From Capniomyces stellatus (Eukaryota; Kickxellomycota; Harpellomycetes; Harpellales; Legeriomycetaceae), in the NCBI GenBank assembly GCA_001661515.1, contig LUVW01000005.1:248001-312000 (forward strand): a stretch of 64,000 nt of DNA, in the 5' to 3' direction. The notes under the pieces are model-generated. The model did no database searches and had not been told where the DNA came from. It saw nothing but the letters and a program-made list of their open reading frames with translations. Position numbers and translations under genes: made by a program. Shown piece by piece: positions 35,819 through 48,086 of this stretch. Positions within the stretch are counted from its first letter, which is position 1. The number at the start of each line of letters is the position of its first letter.

Positions 35819-37560
35819 TTTTTTTCCTACATTGCTTTCGTTCACTTTATTGGCTTTTTTTCGCCTTAATACTTTTTTTGTAGAAACCTTGTTGACTTTA
35901 ATCCGCCGAACTTGCCTGCATTTGTTTGACTTTGTTTGCTTTTTTTTAGCTATACTGCACTTGTTTGTTAATTGATGTGCAAATTGTGTGCATCATTTCT
36001 TTTGATGCGTTCCCTTGTTCTCTACTTCTACATCGTGGCCAAACAAAAAAAGTTGGCAATGATTAACTATTTCGTTCCACTTGATCAAATGCACTCAAAG
36101 AAAAGCTCGTTGGAAAACAGTTAAAAGAGAAACAATCACTCGTTCAGCAAAAAAGTGCTTTGCATTAATTAATGCCACTTTTGAATGTTGCCATCAAAGC
36201 CTAGAACTCTAAATACTGTCAGTGCTATTGCATTGGTGTATTACATTTTAAACAGCTCAGTCAACAAGCAACGCGTTGTTTATTTTCTCACTGAAAGTTG
36301 ATTGCCATGGACTCGTCAAAGAGCTGTTTGAAACCACTCATATTCCCATCTTGCTAGCACCGATATATAGTTTACGTAGATTTTCACTAAAATCGCCAAA
36401 TATGGACATCGACATGTTATCATAGACGATTGGGACATTGGTTACAATAAATCATTTCAGTTTACCAAAAAGGTAACGAAATCCAATACAACAATTGAAA
36501 CACTGAAACGGACTTTCAGCCTCGTTACTATAGTGCGAATAGCTTTACACACCAAGATTGATTGAAGTATCCAAAGCCATGATTTCGAAATGAATAAATA
36601 CAAGTTTTAAACATATAAATATGGAAAAACGCTCAAAAGTGCAGTTCTGGATATTTTTTTTACTCATCTTATTAACTTGGCTCTAGGCTATTTGAATCAT
36701 CGCAATTGACTACTCATTATTTTACTATAAACCTCGTGTCAATAAATACTAATCTGATCAGTGTAAAACGATATATCACAAAAATGCACGGTTGGATTTA
36801 CTAAGAGTATCAATATTATGTCTAACCTACTCTTAGTATGGGATGATATTTAGAATTAACAAACCCAACTCTTGGTGTACTTGGATGTAGTAGCCGAAAA
36901 ACCTAAGTTACTGTTGGTGAATTCTGTTCTTTGGGGAATTCCATAGCAAAATCGTTTCTTTATGCCGATTTCGCTGACAGTTGCTTTATTTATTCAAGAG
37001 TTTGCAGTAAAGTATTGAGTGGTTGATTTCGACCAAGTCGCGTTGATCCAATAGGGTACAAGGTTTTGCTTTCTATAAATTAAATTTTATGGCCCGATCC
37101 AATTATTGATTTGAGATGAATACTAAAATGAAACAAGAGCATGATCAAGCTTACCATTTTTGGTTTTGCACCTTAAAGCGAACTTTCGAATATTTGTTAT
37201 AAATATCAGCTGCCTAGCCTGATTTATTCCATATTCCTCTTGGTACTTAAAGCTAAATTCGTAAATAGCTAGCACCAAGTAAAGCCCAAAAAAGCCAAAT
37301 TAATAATCGCTCGAGACTTAATTGTATAGATCCTGTTAGGTACTAATTGTCATTACACACCGAATATTTAATACGAGTTGGTATCATTCTAAGCGAGACT
37401 CAATTCAAAAATCGAAAAAAAGCGGTAAAAGCAAGCACAATTAACGGGACAAAGACCAAGAAAATCGCGATTCGAAAGTAGAAAGGTAAGTTAGTTGTAG
37501 AGTTTTTTTTTTTTAAAAAAAAAATTGCACAAATCCAAGTTCAATTGAATAATGCTCAAA
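35819..37560. other. gene-poor AT-rich region
   Basis: About 1.7 kb with no open frame I can support on either strand. A T-run followed by an A-run at about 37505-37523 could form a weak hairpin. It presumably contains the 5' region of the ERT1-like gene. Confidence 0.5.
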
Positions 37561-37773
37561 AGTTATGTCTGTAATAAAATCAGAATTGCTAAAGCTTGGA
37601 AAATATGTTGAAAATCAGAGCACTTTTTATTTATTTTTTATTGAAATGAGGCACTTTTTTACATTTGCTCAAGAAAGTACTTGAATCTTGATTCTATTCA
37701 CTACTTGAAGTTTTTCTAAAACGTTTGAAATGCCTTTTGAAATATCATTTAATTCGAAATCCGCAACTTTTTA

Positions 37774-39707
37774 GTGCAGAACTTTGACATTGAAGTTCTA
37801 AATACGGAAGACAACAAATACGGCCAAAATATCGAAATAAGCGGTCTGCACCAAATGATCACAAAAGGTAAATTATATCGATACCTTTTGATCCAACTAA
37901 AGTGCAAGTCTTACATAGTGACTTTAGGGATAATCAAAGCCAAGCGCAAATATAATTTGATAAAAAAAACCCCCCACCAACTGAGTAATCGTATTGGTAT
38001 TGTAGAAGTAAAGCCCAAGAAAGTGTCCAGGGCTTGCGTCCCTTGCCAAAAAGCACATTTGCCCTGTAACAACTGTAACTAGATCCTTTCCAACATATTG
38101 ACAGTGGTCTAAATTTTAATTGAAACGGGCACACCGCTTTGTTTGGAGGTGATTATAAGCTTAATTCAATTTTATTTATTACCATAGCGAAGCCTTGTAT
38201 ACGATGTAAAAGCAAAGGGTTAGAGTCGTTATGCCACGTTAGCAAAAAAATAGCCAAGTATCTAATCGACGACGAGTATTTATCCGACCTAAACAAAAGT
38301 TCTCCATATGACCAGGATGGAGTCTCGGGTTTTGAAAATAATGAACACAAAAAAAGTATGTTTGAAATTTTGTTGTTTGGTAATAGTCAATGCGATATGG
38401 GTTTTTATTTCAAAGAAAAAAAGTCCTGTCACAAGTTATTCAGCGTGACTTTGGCTATTCAAAGTATTGGGATCCATAAACTAAATATTCTAAAATTATA
38501 ATTACTACCGCGAAACCGCTGCGTCTCAATATATACGAACACTTGTCACCAACCCTAGCAGATTCAGATGTGGGAATTGACGATCAGCTATCCGAATCTG
38601 GCTCCATGAACATCGATAATAGCGCTCCCTTGATTTCTCTGGAGTGTAACAGGGGATTTGAACGCTTTTCTCGGTACATGACAAGGTACCCTAAATGCCC
38701 CATTCATATCATAAATACTGCAATACATAGAACCGGTATTGTAGCCAATTCTGCTAGTTTAACTGTTGCTATGAATCAACAAAACTGTTTAATTGTAGAT
38801 CCGAACTGACCAAAAAAGATGTGCAAAGGATCAATAGTAACATCAGCACGTTTAGATCATCGACAATGTCGGTTACCACTAACCTAAGCGATAGTGATAT
38901 GCTGTTTATTAAAGAATGCTACGACGCTGCATTAGAGGTGGGCACTCAAGGCTTAGTTTTCTCTTGTTTCTTCTAATTTCTGGCTTTAGCACTGAGCAAT
39001 GCCACCTGAACAGCACTTTACTAACCCACATTTATTATTTTGCTTTTGCTTTTGCTTTTGTTTTGGGATCGACTACTCAAAGGACTATGAAAACGCAATT
39101 AAAGCTTCAGGAACGCCAATAGTGGTGTGGCGTATTTCTGGAGAGATACAGCTGATGGGCGAAGAGTTTTCTTTACTTACTGGGTGGAGAAAGTCGCAGA
39201 TTGTAAACAGCAAGTCTCTGATATTCGAGGTACAGGTCTAAAAACCGTATATACTTTCTCCATAAATACGCAATTGCATTAATTAAATGTTGAGTTTGGT
39301 TTAGTATCCTTTAAAATGGTTGAAAACTAAAAAAAAAAGGAACTAAATTAATTTTTTTGGTGGTGGTGATGGGTATAATTGATAATAGATTATGGATTTA
39401 AACTCGGTGGTGGAGTACTGGGATGCCTTCTCAGCCGTGTCTCTAGAAACTTCTGAGCACTCTCAGTACTTTAAAGTTGGACTACTGTGTTCAAATGATG
39501 ATTATGTATCTTGTTCGTTTAGTTTTAGCGTAAAGAGAAACATCCTTGGAATACCTATTTTAGTAATCGGCTACGTAAGTTTCACACAGTACAATTGGAT
39601 AGTATTTATTTATTTTTGTTTATGCGATATCAAGTCAGATACTGTAAACCCGATTAATTGTTTGTATTTCATTTTGTGTTTAGTTTTTGCCGATACTTGC
39701 AAGCTAG
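37774..39707 (+). CDS. Zn2Cys6 transcription factor with PAS domain (ERT1/RDS2/AcuK type)
   Basis: This fungal family regulates gluconeogenesis and the shift to non-fermentable carbon. Exons in consistent phase: start to 37867, 38006-38074, 38188-38355, 38559-38685, 38799-38937, 39083-39229, 39389-39574, 39684-39707. The splice at 38074/38188 completes a C-X2-C-X6-C-X5-C-X2-C-X8-C binuclear zinc cluster (SRACVPCQKAHLPC plus KPCIRCKSKGLESLC). The PAS region reads ASGTPIVVWRISGEIQLMG and SVVEYWDAFS, with the family's LLTGWRKSQI. The 24-base last exon ends FLPILAS, like the LPLL ends of relatives. No ATG begins the first visible exon; an upstream exon (perhaps ATGTCT at 37565) is needed, so the start is unresolved. 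The intron at 37868-38005 is 138 bases, without stops and divisible by 3, so it could be retained. Confidence 0.82.
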
Positions 39708-40141
39708 ATGACGACTTTATAATCAGCACCACCATTATTTCTAAAACTTGACTCACAAATATCCAACTTCAAACATTGACTAAGCTCCCCCTCCCCCCAA
39801 ACATGCCAGGTTTTGATAACATAGACATTTTTTCTTCTTTTTTAATCATCGGCTATCTTTTCCTCTCTTACTCTTGTTTGGCTTAAGCAATCTTTCTCGA
39901 CCACACTTGCGCATTAACCAACACTACCAACACTTGTTTATTGTCATATCACCATACCAACAATACTATTAAAAGCCTTTTTTTAAAAAAACTAGTAAAC
40001 AAACGGGGTTTATTTATTTATTTATTTATTTTTATTTTTATTTTAAATGTAAAGTTCAAGTTGCAAGTCTGGATTAAAGCTAGCATTAATCATCAAAAAG
40101 AAAATGTTAACCCAATTCTTATTTTGTTGAACATATTTTGA
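39708..40141. other. spacer between convergent genes
   Basis: About 430 AT-rich bases with an ATTT repeat at about 40010-40045. No gene seen. Confidence 0.5.
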
Positions 40142-42356
40142 TTAGAGTAGTATCTGGTACTCTCTAACCGGAAATTTCAGCAAGTATGGGTTTTTGTAAT
40201 ATCCGCTGTAGTCCAGTTTTGTTGCATCCATCATGTGATTATTTGGCTCACTTTGAGAAACTGCCGGTCCTAATTCATGCATTTTGTAAAAGACATATTG
40301 TTTAAATGTAGCGTTTTTTATAAAGTACTTCGATATACCCTAGCCTAATCCATACAAAACCAACCTCGTTTACATAAATCATCTCGCTGTGCTTACCTTT
40401 ATTTAAACAGCTACTGCCTTTGCATTTGAAGAACTCGTTGGTGTTATCATTTGAGTTTAGCTTCACCTTGTCCTGGTTAGAGTTTGGAGCTTTGATCTTT
40501 TGAGCCTGGTCTGATTGCGTGGTTCAGTTGCATATATACAGTACATAGTGGCAAAATGGTTAATGACAAGTTGTGGCGTTTGTTTGTTTAAGTCGTTTTA
40601 TTTTCATATATTTGCGTATTTGAATAGTCAAAATAATATAAAGTTATTCGCAGTAAAAGAGAATAGCCAAGTAAAAATAAAAAAATAAATTAATAAGGCT
40701 TGGTTTTGTAAAGTTGATACAAAACTAAACCAGCTTAAATAAGCTTGAGCCATATAAGCCAGCGCGAGCTTGATATAGACTGTAAATTTGATACACTTGG
40801 ACTAATCAACCTTATTCTCTCTAGAGTGTTATTTGGACTGGTACTTTATACTTGAACCGCAGAGGGCTCAATCCGTTAATAATCTAAAGTTAGTTACCTG
40901 TAACTACAGTATTTACAGGTGCAGTTGACTTGGGTAGAACTAATTTGACGTCTCTCTTATCTACAGTGCTAGTTGCTGTTGGGACAGGCAAAGGTGCGTT
41001 TATGACTACAGGAACACTTGTGGTTGCTTCTGTCATTTTTGGAGGGACTGAGATGGCTTTCTTGTTTTCTGGGATTATTATAAGAGGTTCGCTTATTGTT
41101 TTTACTCTTGTAACAGTCAAGGGATTTCTTGATTTTTTGGCTGGTGCAGCGGTAGATTTTGGTAACAGGCTCGTGCCTAAAGTTTCAACTCTTGGCTGGA
41201 CGTTGACTGAGGTTTGAGCGTTTGCAGAACTGTTTGCGCTGGAGTTGGTTTGGATTGGCAATTTGATGACTGGTGCACTGATCATAACAGTACCAATAGG
41301 TGTGGTCTGTATTATTGGCTTTTCGGCGCTGGTAGATGTTGGTGGAACGTTTGTTTGTTTTGCTAGAGACGTACTTTTATTTCCAATAACACTTGCTGAT
41401 CCTGCTTTATTTGTTCCAATAGAGCTTGGCAGCTCCAAGGCTCTTGTTTCAGTCACGATGTGATAAGTCAGACAGGAGCAAGAGCTTGAACATTGGCATT
41501 GGTTGGAGCAACCGCACGAAATACTTTTGTTGCATGGAACAACTTCGGTTGTGGTGACTGGGGGAGGGCATGTTGTTGTTGTAACTGGACTAACAATTGG
41601 AGGTGTAGTAGTTGTTGTAATAATGGTTGGGCTGACACTTATACTACTTGTTGTGGTACAAACAATTCTACAGTTTTCGTTGCATGCTAATGCGCCACAG
41701 TCCTTGGTGCATGTTTTTTTACATGGTTTGCAGGTGCAAGGCTTATCAGAGTTTAGACACTTTCTGCACTCTGGTCCAACATATTCTATTTTGCATCTTC
41801 TGTGGTAAGGATTCTCCTTGCAATATTTAGTCTTGAACACGATATCCTCTGCTTTCTCTTTCTCGCACAGGTCTTTGTTGCAGTCGCAGTTTGCACCCTG
41901 TTGAGTTGTTGTTACGGCCAACGTCACGGTTTTGGGATCCTGTGTCGTTGTTATAGTTGTTGGGACCTGTGTTGTTGTTATAGTAGTTGGGATCTGTGTC
42001 GTAGTGATGATTTTGGTCAATGTTGTTACTTTTTCTTTTATGGGGTCTAAGCTAATATAGGTTGTTAGAGTGATGAATCTATTCATCAAGGTTGGTGGTT
42101 GGACAGCTACTTGGCTGGAAATAACCATTTTGACTGGCAACTGGGCCATAAGCATAGCAGGCTTCTGGCTATCTTCACTGTCATTTTTATTATCTTGGTT
42201 GAAGTTTATAAGATTGTTTATGTCATTTGATTGAATATCCCCAAGCTTATAAATTATATCGTTGTTTTTATCCAATTTTTGTTGATCTGTATTGGACCCA
42301 AGGGATTTGCCGAGTAGAACGCAGCTAATTAGGAAGATTGATCTGCGGTTAACCAT
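40142..42356 (-). CDS. secreted Thr-rich, Cys-rich protein of unknown function
   Basis: Not a family I recognise. Three exons join in consistent phase: 42356-40898, 40510-40397, 40269-40142, giving 566 aa. If the first donor (GTAACT at 40897) is not used, the chain stops at 488 aa. Residues 1-20 (MVNRRSIFLISCVLLGKSLG) look like a signal peptide. A Thr-rich segment has three TITTTQ.P repeats near residues 115-140, followed by a Cys-rich domain with about 18 Cys (CDCNKDLCEKEK to CRIVC), a second Thr/Pro stretch, a compact CGCSNQCQCSSSCSC cluster, and a long Ser/Thr/Pro/Val-rich tail with a KR site (TVDKRDVKL). This composition suits an O-glycosylated extracellular or cell-wall protein. No transmembrane segment or GPI signal is evident. 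Confidence 0.75.
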
Positions 42357-42363
42357 TTTTTCT

Positions 42364-42430
42364 GTTTTTTTTGTTTTTGTTTTTGTTTTTGTTTTTGATT
42401 TTGATTTTGATTTTGATTTTGATTTTTTGA
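42364..42430. repeat. (GTTTTT)n/(GATTTT)n microsatellite
   Basis: About four GTTTTT units then about five GATTTT units, directly upstream of the ATG of the secreted Cys-rich gene (its 5' untranslated or promoter region). Confidence 0.95.
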
Positions 42431-42508
42431 TTTTTTTTTTTGATCGGCTCTGTTTGTTTAAATCGAGTCGGGAAGATTGTTTTATTGTTTAATTTAAACT
42501 ATCAGGCG

Positions 42509-42979
42509 CTAGTTTATCTCAATTATAGCTATCAGAATTGCTTCTGTATTATTTTCTTCAGGATTATTGCTTATGTGTAGCACAGCTTTTAATGTCGGTT
42601 TTTGTACTACAGTAGTGATCGAACCGTGTTTGTATTTAAAGTAGGCCTTTTTGCTTTTTGTTTCCGATGTATCTGGTGGGTCTGGGAGATTGGTTTTCTG
42701 GTAATTTTTTATAAATCAAGTAAATTATAGTTTAGGGATTATTAGTAATTATAGACTTTAGCTACTGTTTCTAAATAGTTATCTAGCTTGGCTGTATTAT
42801 TTCTAATATCTATTATTATCTAAGAATGTAACAGTTATATTATATTATACTATATTATATTATTATTAAGGCTGATATGTTATCAAATAAGTAAGGGTGA
42901 TAGTGGACTGCATTTCGAGGTCGAACCCGCTATATATACTTTTTTTGTATTTTGGTTTTGTTTCATTCTTCAACCTCAT
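42509..42979 (-). CDS. possible small split gene, function unknown
   Basis: A minus-strand exon at 42697-42509 is open for 62 codons before TAG (contains SKKAYFKYKHGSITTVVQKP and ends IAIIEIN) and is preceded by a CAG acceptor. An ATG at 42979 begins MRLKNETKPKYKK and has a GTATAT donor; joining it to an acceptor at about 42686 keeps frame and would give a lysine-rich protein of roughly 70 aa. I do not recognise it. Confidence 0.35.
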
Positions 42980-43925
42980 GGACCTTTACCAAAGCCAAGG
43001 TCAAGGTTATAGTAAAAAAAATAAATCCAAAGTCTAAAGTAGAAACACTCTGTGCTCAGCTCCATATGGAGTGAGCCAAGTATAAGGTTTTGGAGTTTTT
43101 TTTTTTGTTTTTTTTTGCATTAACCTCAATGTCTCACTTCTTTTTCTAAACAAAAATGCCAATCACTAATATGTAGGAAGCAGAGAAACACGCTAAATGC
43201 CCGCTGCTTTAAATGTATCAGTTATAGTTTAAGTATACATGTTTCGAACTAGCGAGGTTTTGATGCTGGACTGGGTATTTTATGCTTCTTTGTTCAAGTT
43301 GGACTGCTCTACTGTATGCCACACATTCGTTTCTATACTGGATCAGTTTATTTACTTTACTGGATCCTGTAGTAGCTATTATTTATTCTCTTTTTTTCTA
43401 TTGAGTTTGCTAATTTATCTTTTATTTTTGTTTAGATCTATTGGATTTGGTGTAAACAATACATTAAAGCAGTCAGTAATGTACTTGGTATTACATATTA
43501 CCATTTTTATTCGTGTGACTTTTGATTCAGATTGAATCGTTAGCAATCTTCAAGATATAGTTATGCGAGTTTCAGTTACAGTAATACCAGCTCTTATTTT
43601 ACAATTCATATAATGGATGCCCATGTTAAAAATATGTCTATATCTATCTGAACCACATTGGGGTTTCTTTCTGAAACTGTCAATGATTTGGTATAATAAG
43701 CTTTATATAGCCAACCTAAAATAAAATACACAGCATTGAATTGCATTGCATATGAGCAGCATTCGTTTTTATTTTTGTTTTCGCTCTTTAGCATCAATGT
43801 AAACAAAGCGAATCTGGCTTAAAAAAGAGAAAAACAAAGCTGATCCCAACTTTAAAAAAAATCCAGTTTTTTAAAATCCTTACTAAAACTATGCCTGCTG
43901 ATTGGCGAAACACATTAGAAATTAA
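42980..43925. other. spacer with unassigned open frames
   Basis: AT-rich. An open frame at 43239-43535 (+) and one at 43606-43806 (-) are not recognisable. The + strand ones might be upstream exons of the model at 43926-44352. Confidence 0.3.
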
Positions 43926-44352
43926 ATTCTTATTGTCATTTCATTGGTCAACTCTAATTTCAATGCTTGCAAACCAACTGAAATTAAGCTAAACAGACGA
44001 AATTATAATGAGAGTGATCTACGGTTTCGCATAAGCTCTGGGAATCACAGACATGGCTTAAAATGGTCAAGTAAATCGAAACAAGTGAGTAAGAAGGGAT
44101 TTATAAATTATTGCCATTCACTTTTTTAGAGCTTGTAGCTTTAAGCATACCCTACTGCATACTTTAGAACACTAAGAACTGGCGTGTATTTGGCAGGATA
44201 AACCGACTAAAACAGAAATAAAAGCTATAAACATAATTGTATGCGAATAGTGTTCAGATTATCCCCAATCAGAATACATATGGTCGCAAACTTTGAATCT
44301 AAATGCCGACGCTTGGCTTCATTACAAGTTAATAAATGATACGGAGTGCTGA
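43926..44352 (+). CDS. possible 3' exons of an unrecognised split gene
   Basis: Two + strand pieces join cleanly: an open frame from 43926 to 44084 (contains NRRNYNESDLRFRISSGNHR) ending at a consensus GTGAGTA donor, and 44251-44352 after an AATAG acceptor (CSDYPQSEYIWSQTLNLNAD) ending in TGA; both are phase 0. No start exon was identified. Low confidence; no family recognised. Confidence 0.25.
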
Positions 44353-44685
44353 AGTTGAAAAGGTTATTTAGTGTTATTCCATTTTTTTGTAATTGCCAGC
44401 GTTTGTCGTTCTTCCCGCTTTACTTTAATTACTCTCAACCCTGGTCATCAAAAATATACTTTTTAACGTTGAAAAAAGGAAAAAAAAAAGTCAACCATCT
44501 TTCTCAACATTAGACACATCAGTTGCTAATTTTTGAACGTGGAGTGTGGCTATACAAGTATTGCTTGTGCTGTACTTTTGTAGTTACATGTTGCAGTCGT
44601 TTACAAACCCTAAACTCCTTCTTCCTCACCAAAAGAAAAGTGGACTCAGACAATAATAATGAAAAGACCCAAATAGCACGCTACT

Positions 44686-45196
44686 CTAAAAGTCATTAAT
44701 AAACTCAACGCCAGTAATAACGAGGTGCTCATATTGTTTACGTGCCGCCAATGTTTGTATCATTTGATTTTCTAGAATTGCCTGTATGTGTGAATTTACA
44801 AATATGTTTACTATTTAAAGTAGTAAATGTATAAAGTTGTAGTCTTACACCATTAAAAGATAGAAAAGCTAGCTTTAGAAGCTTACAGCTGGGTGGGTCA
44901 TGTAAACGCAACAAATGGGCATAATAAATAAATAAACAAGCTTGTATTAATGAAAAAAAAGGTGTTGTAATACGCTGTCACCATGTTTGGGACTTGCATG
45001 TGAGTTGATGGCCTCCCAATCAAGAGGGTTTGTGTGAACCAGTGTCCAATAGGGAGTTACATTTGTATTGGGAGATAACTAAATGATATTCAGGATGCCC
45101 TCTGTATACGTGACTAAAAACCATTAACATTAACTTTTACTGCTTGGAGGTTGGAATCTGGCTCTTGGAGATTGTTGGCTATTAAACTTGAGCCAA
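44686..45196 (-). CDS. 3' part of an unrecognised split gene
   Basis: Four minus-strand exon pieces join in consistent phase: 45196-45141 (ANNLQEPDSNLQA), 45078-44974 (TPYWTLVHTNPLDWEAINSH), 44881-44851 (LLKLAFLSFN) and 44771-44686 (MIQTLAARKQYEHLVITGVE), ending in TAG. Donors are GTAAAA, GTATTA and GTGTAA, all weak; acceptors are normal. The composition is typical of a folded globular protein. The 5' exons should lie between about 45200 and 45800 but I could not fix them. Function unknown. Confidence 0.42.
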
Positions 45197-45856
45197 CTGT
45201 ATATTTCCAAAGCACTTTTTTGCTAAGCTATATGTTTTTATTTTGACCAAAGTGTGAGGTAAAGTTGGTAATAAGCAGTCTCAAGGACAAAAGATTGAAT
45301 ACAAAGCGTCAATAACACGAGTACTATTCTGAAATGGGGGGGGGTTGCTTTTGCATCTAATTATTTGGTTATTTATATTTAGAGAGAAAGAGAAAAGAAA
45401 TAAATAAATTGAAAAAAACCAATTGGCATAAATATAATTTATTAATGATTGTATCTTGTGATGTCTAAATTGAAGTAATCAGTAAAACAGTTGGTTTAAT
45501 GACAATCATTTACTAAATAAATAATAATAAGCCGATTTGGTTTATTAAAACACTAACTAGTAAAAAAAGTGCTGTATAAAAACTAGAAAATAAATAAAAA
45601 CGAGGACTCTGTGTAACGCAAGACATTCTACAATGAATATAAAGTAACAAGTCGAGTTTTTCTCAAAGTAGAATTTTCTTTTGAAATGAAAAAAAGGAAA
45701 CTGTGAACAAGTGATATAAATAAACACCTTTAAGAGAGAACTGTAGCCACAAAGAAAACCATTATATAGCATATTATCGGCAAAGCTTTATTTATGCTGT
45801 GCGTTCAATGTCTTTTATATTGTTAAATTGTCAAATTAGAATTCTAAAAAGCCTAA
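45197..45856. other. spacer, divergent 5' regions
   Basis: AT-rich region between the minus-strand split gene and the + strand gene starting at 45857. It may hold missing 5' exons of the former. A G8 run lies near 45337-45345. Confidence 0.4.
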
Positions 45857-47662
45857 ATGGAACGAAATCTGTTGAACGAGAGCAATATTAGCAAGTTGAG
45901 TACGAGTAATTTGAATAGAGTTCAGCGAGGAGGCGCTGTGAGTCAAAAGGAGGAGCAGTTGGTTAATGGTGGACTTTTACTGCTGGGCGAGGATGTTATA
46001 GACGGCGATACCACGGCAAATTTATTAAGGCCACAGGAGAATTCGCTCATGCTGAACTCTGTGAACGAGAATGAATTGCAGGCTTTGTCTAGGAACTCGC
46101 CAAACTCGATGGGTAAGTACAGACATATAGATAGGCATACATATGGTGTCCAACTGAATTCTCAATACACTTTTAGCATATTTAATAACGATATTTGGTT
46201 AATTGGCTTGAGTAGGTGAATGGGAGAATATTTCTGGCAGCGACTTGATGGCAATTAGCTCCAGCGAAAGCGAAGACAATGAAGGGGGTAAAAAGATAAA
46301 CTCGAAAAGGAGGACAAAAAAGAGAGAGCTATACGTAAATAACAAAAGCTCTATGGGAAGCTTGAACTCTGGGCTAGCGGCAATTTACGAAAAGGTCAAG
46401 AAATCAACTGGCAACGTTGATAGACTCGTGCATTATGGAAAACAGACAATTGAGAAGGCCTTTGACATCAATGTCCCAGAAAGCAGGAAGGATGGCCGAA
46501 TATTCAGTACAGTGAACCTTTCAAGAATCCGCGGCAGAAATGGCAGCATTATTGGTGAGCATAAAAGGAATGCAAAAAGCGAACTGAAGTTTGAAACTTT
46601 GAACTTTATCCAAAACGAAAACAGTCGAAGAGGATTGGGGTCTGGAAATAGTGAGTGCAACTTTAGCAGTGCCAGGTCTAATGTTATGTTTTCCGATGTA
46701 ACCGGAACCAGCCGCAGTGTAAGTGTATATAAAAAAGATTTGACCCCCGAGATCAGAGACTTTGACTCCAAGTACAAGCTGGAAATTCGAAAAAGGTAAT
46801 ATAGTTTTACATTAACTAAACGCGAATTTAAACATGTGTATAGATCGACTTGTGTATAAAGCGAATTTATTGGAATATCTAACAATACAATGCTGGTGCT
46901 GTGATAATTGTTTTTCTTTTCCTCCCCAAAAATAGCATTGAGGCACTGTTGCTCCCAAACGAAAAGGCAACCTCAAAGAGATCAAAGCTCAACAATGTTA
47001 GAGCAACAGTTCTTGATCCTCCATACAAGTCGTCAAGGCTAATAATGGCAGAGAGAATCAACGAAAGAACACGGACAAGCAACTCTGACGTTTGTGGTAG
47101 TTCTAGGAGATACTCTGTTGGTTCGCACAGCGAGGTATTTTCTGAGCCAACGCTGGGATACTTCAAAAACAAAATATCTGTCACAAGTCCGCTAAACGAC
47201 TACCGGGTCAGCTTTAGCGGCGACGAAACCCGACCAATGTGCGAGTTTGCCGACCCATTGAAGCGGGTCAATAGGCCGTCATGCCGCAAGATGATTCACA
47301 TGACAGACAAGTTCCAGAGTCAAAAGGAAAGGGTCGGCTCGCTTGATATGAGAATAGGGCTGGACATAGACTTTGACTTTGGATTTGAACCAACATTAAA
47401 TACCGAAAAATCTCTGCCGCCTAGATACCTGAACCACAGACCTGGCTCTAAAAAGAGCCGCAGGACTGGCGGAAGCTTAGTCGAGCCATTTCCAAAAATA
47501 AACTTTGGTATCAAACAGCCTCCAGTTGTGACTCCCAGAATCACCAAGGTTACAACTGGGTTCAACATTTCTCCTGATACTCTGATGAGCAATAGCTTTT
47601 ATTCAGACCAGCTGATCCAGCTTTGTATTTTTAGCCCTCCAATGTCGCCTGAACTCCATTGA
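45857..47662 (+). CDS. unidentified basic, Ser/Arg/Lys-rich protein
   Basis: Three exons, 45857-46112, 46216-46795 and 46936-47662, join in consistent phase (donors GTAAGT and GTAATA) to 520 aa. I do not recognise the family. Features: an acidic Asn/Gln/Leu-rich first exon; ISSSESEDNEGGKK followed by SKRRTKKREL, which looks like a casein-kinase-type acidic patch next to a nuclear localisation signal; a polar middle part with few hydrophobic stretches; and a C-terminal part with PGSKKSRRTGG and a Pro/Ile/Thr-rich end. No signal peptide or membrane segment. It is likely a nuclear, mostly disordered protein. The start ATG is followed directly by a long open exon, and no upstream in-frame ATG is present. 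Confidence 0.72.
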
Positions 47663-48086
47663 ATATGAAAGCAGAAACCCACCAACATCCAACATCCCTC
47701 TTGTCCACATCCGCTCCAGTTTCAGAGTTACCAGTTCATAATATAAATATACTTTAATATAATATAATTCAATCTAATTTAATTTATTTCATTTTAGTAA
47801 TTCATTGTGTGATATGCATTTTTATTTTACTCTTTATCAAGCCAAATACATTTTTTTAAAATCTAATCATCCCAAGCAACAGATTAAAGTTGACCAGATC
47901 AACTTTGTATTAAAGTTAGAAATGAAGCAAGAGTTGATAATCAAGATAGTCCAATAGAAAGAAAAAAAAACGGGGTATGGCAATTAAGTTTATATTAAAT
48001 AATTACAAATATAAAGGGGGTATTGAAAAGCAGGAAAAAAAAACACTATTCTTTGTTTTGTTTTGTTTTGTTTTATTTTGACTGTT
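47663..48086. other. spacer between convergent genes
   Basis: 3' regions of the unidentified gene (+) and RRP4 (-). AT-rich with a TTTTG repeat at 48054-48080. No gene seen. Confidence 0.6.

Noticed and set aside
42915..42935. tRNA-like GGTCGAACC string
   Set aside because: Flanks do not form acceptor or anticodon stems.
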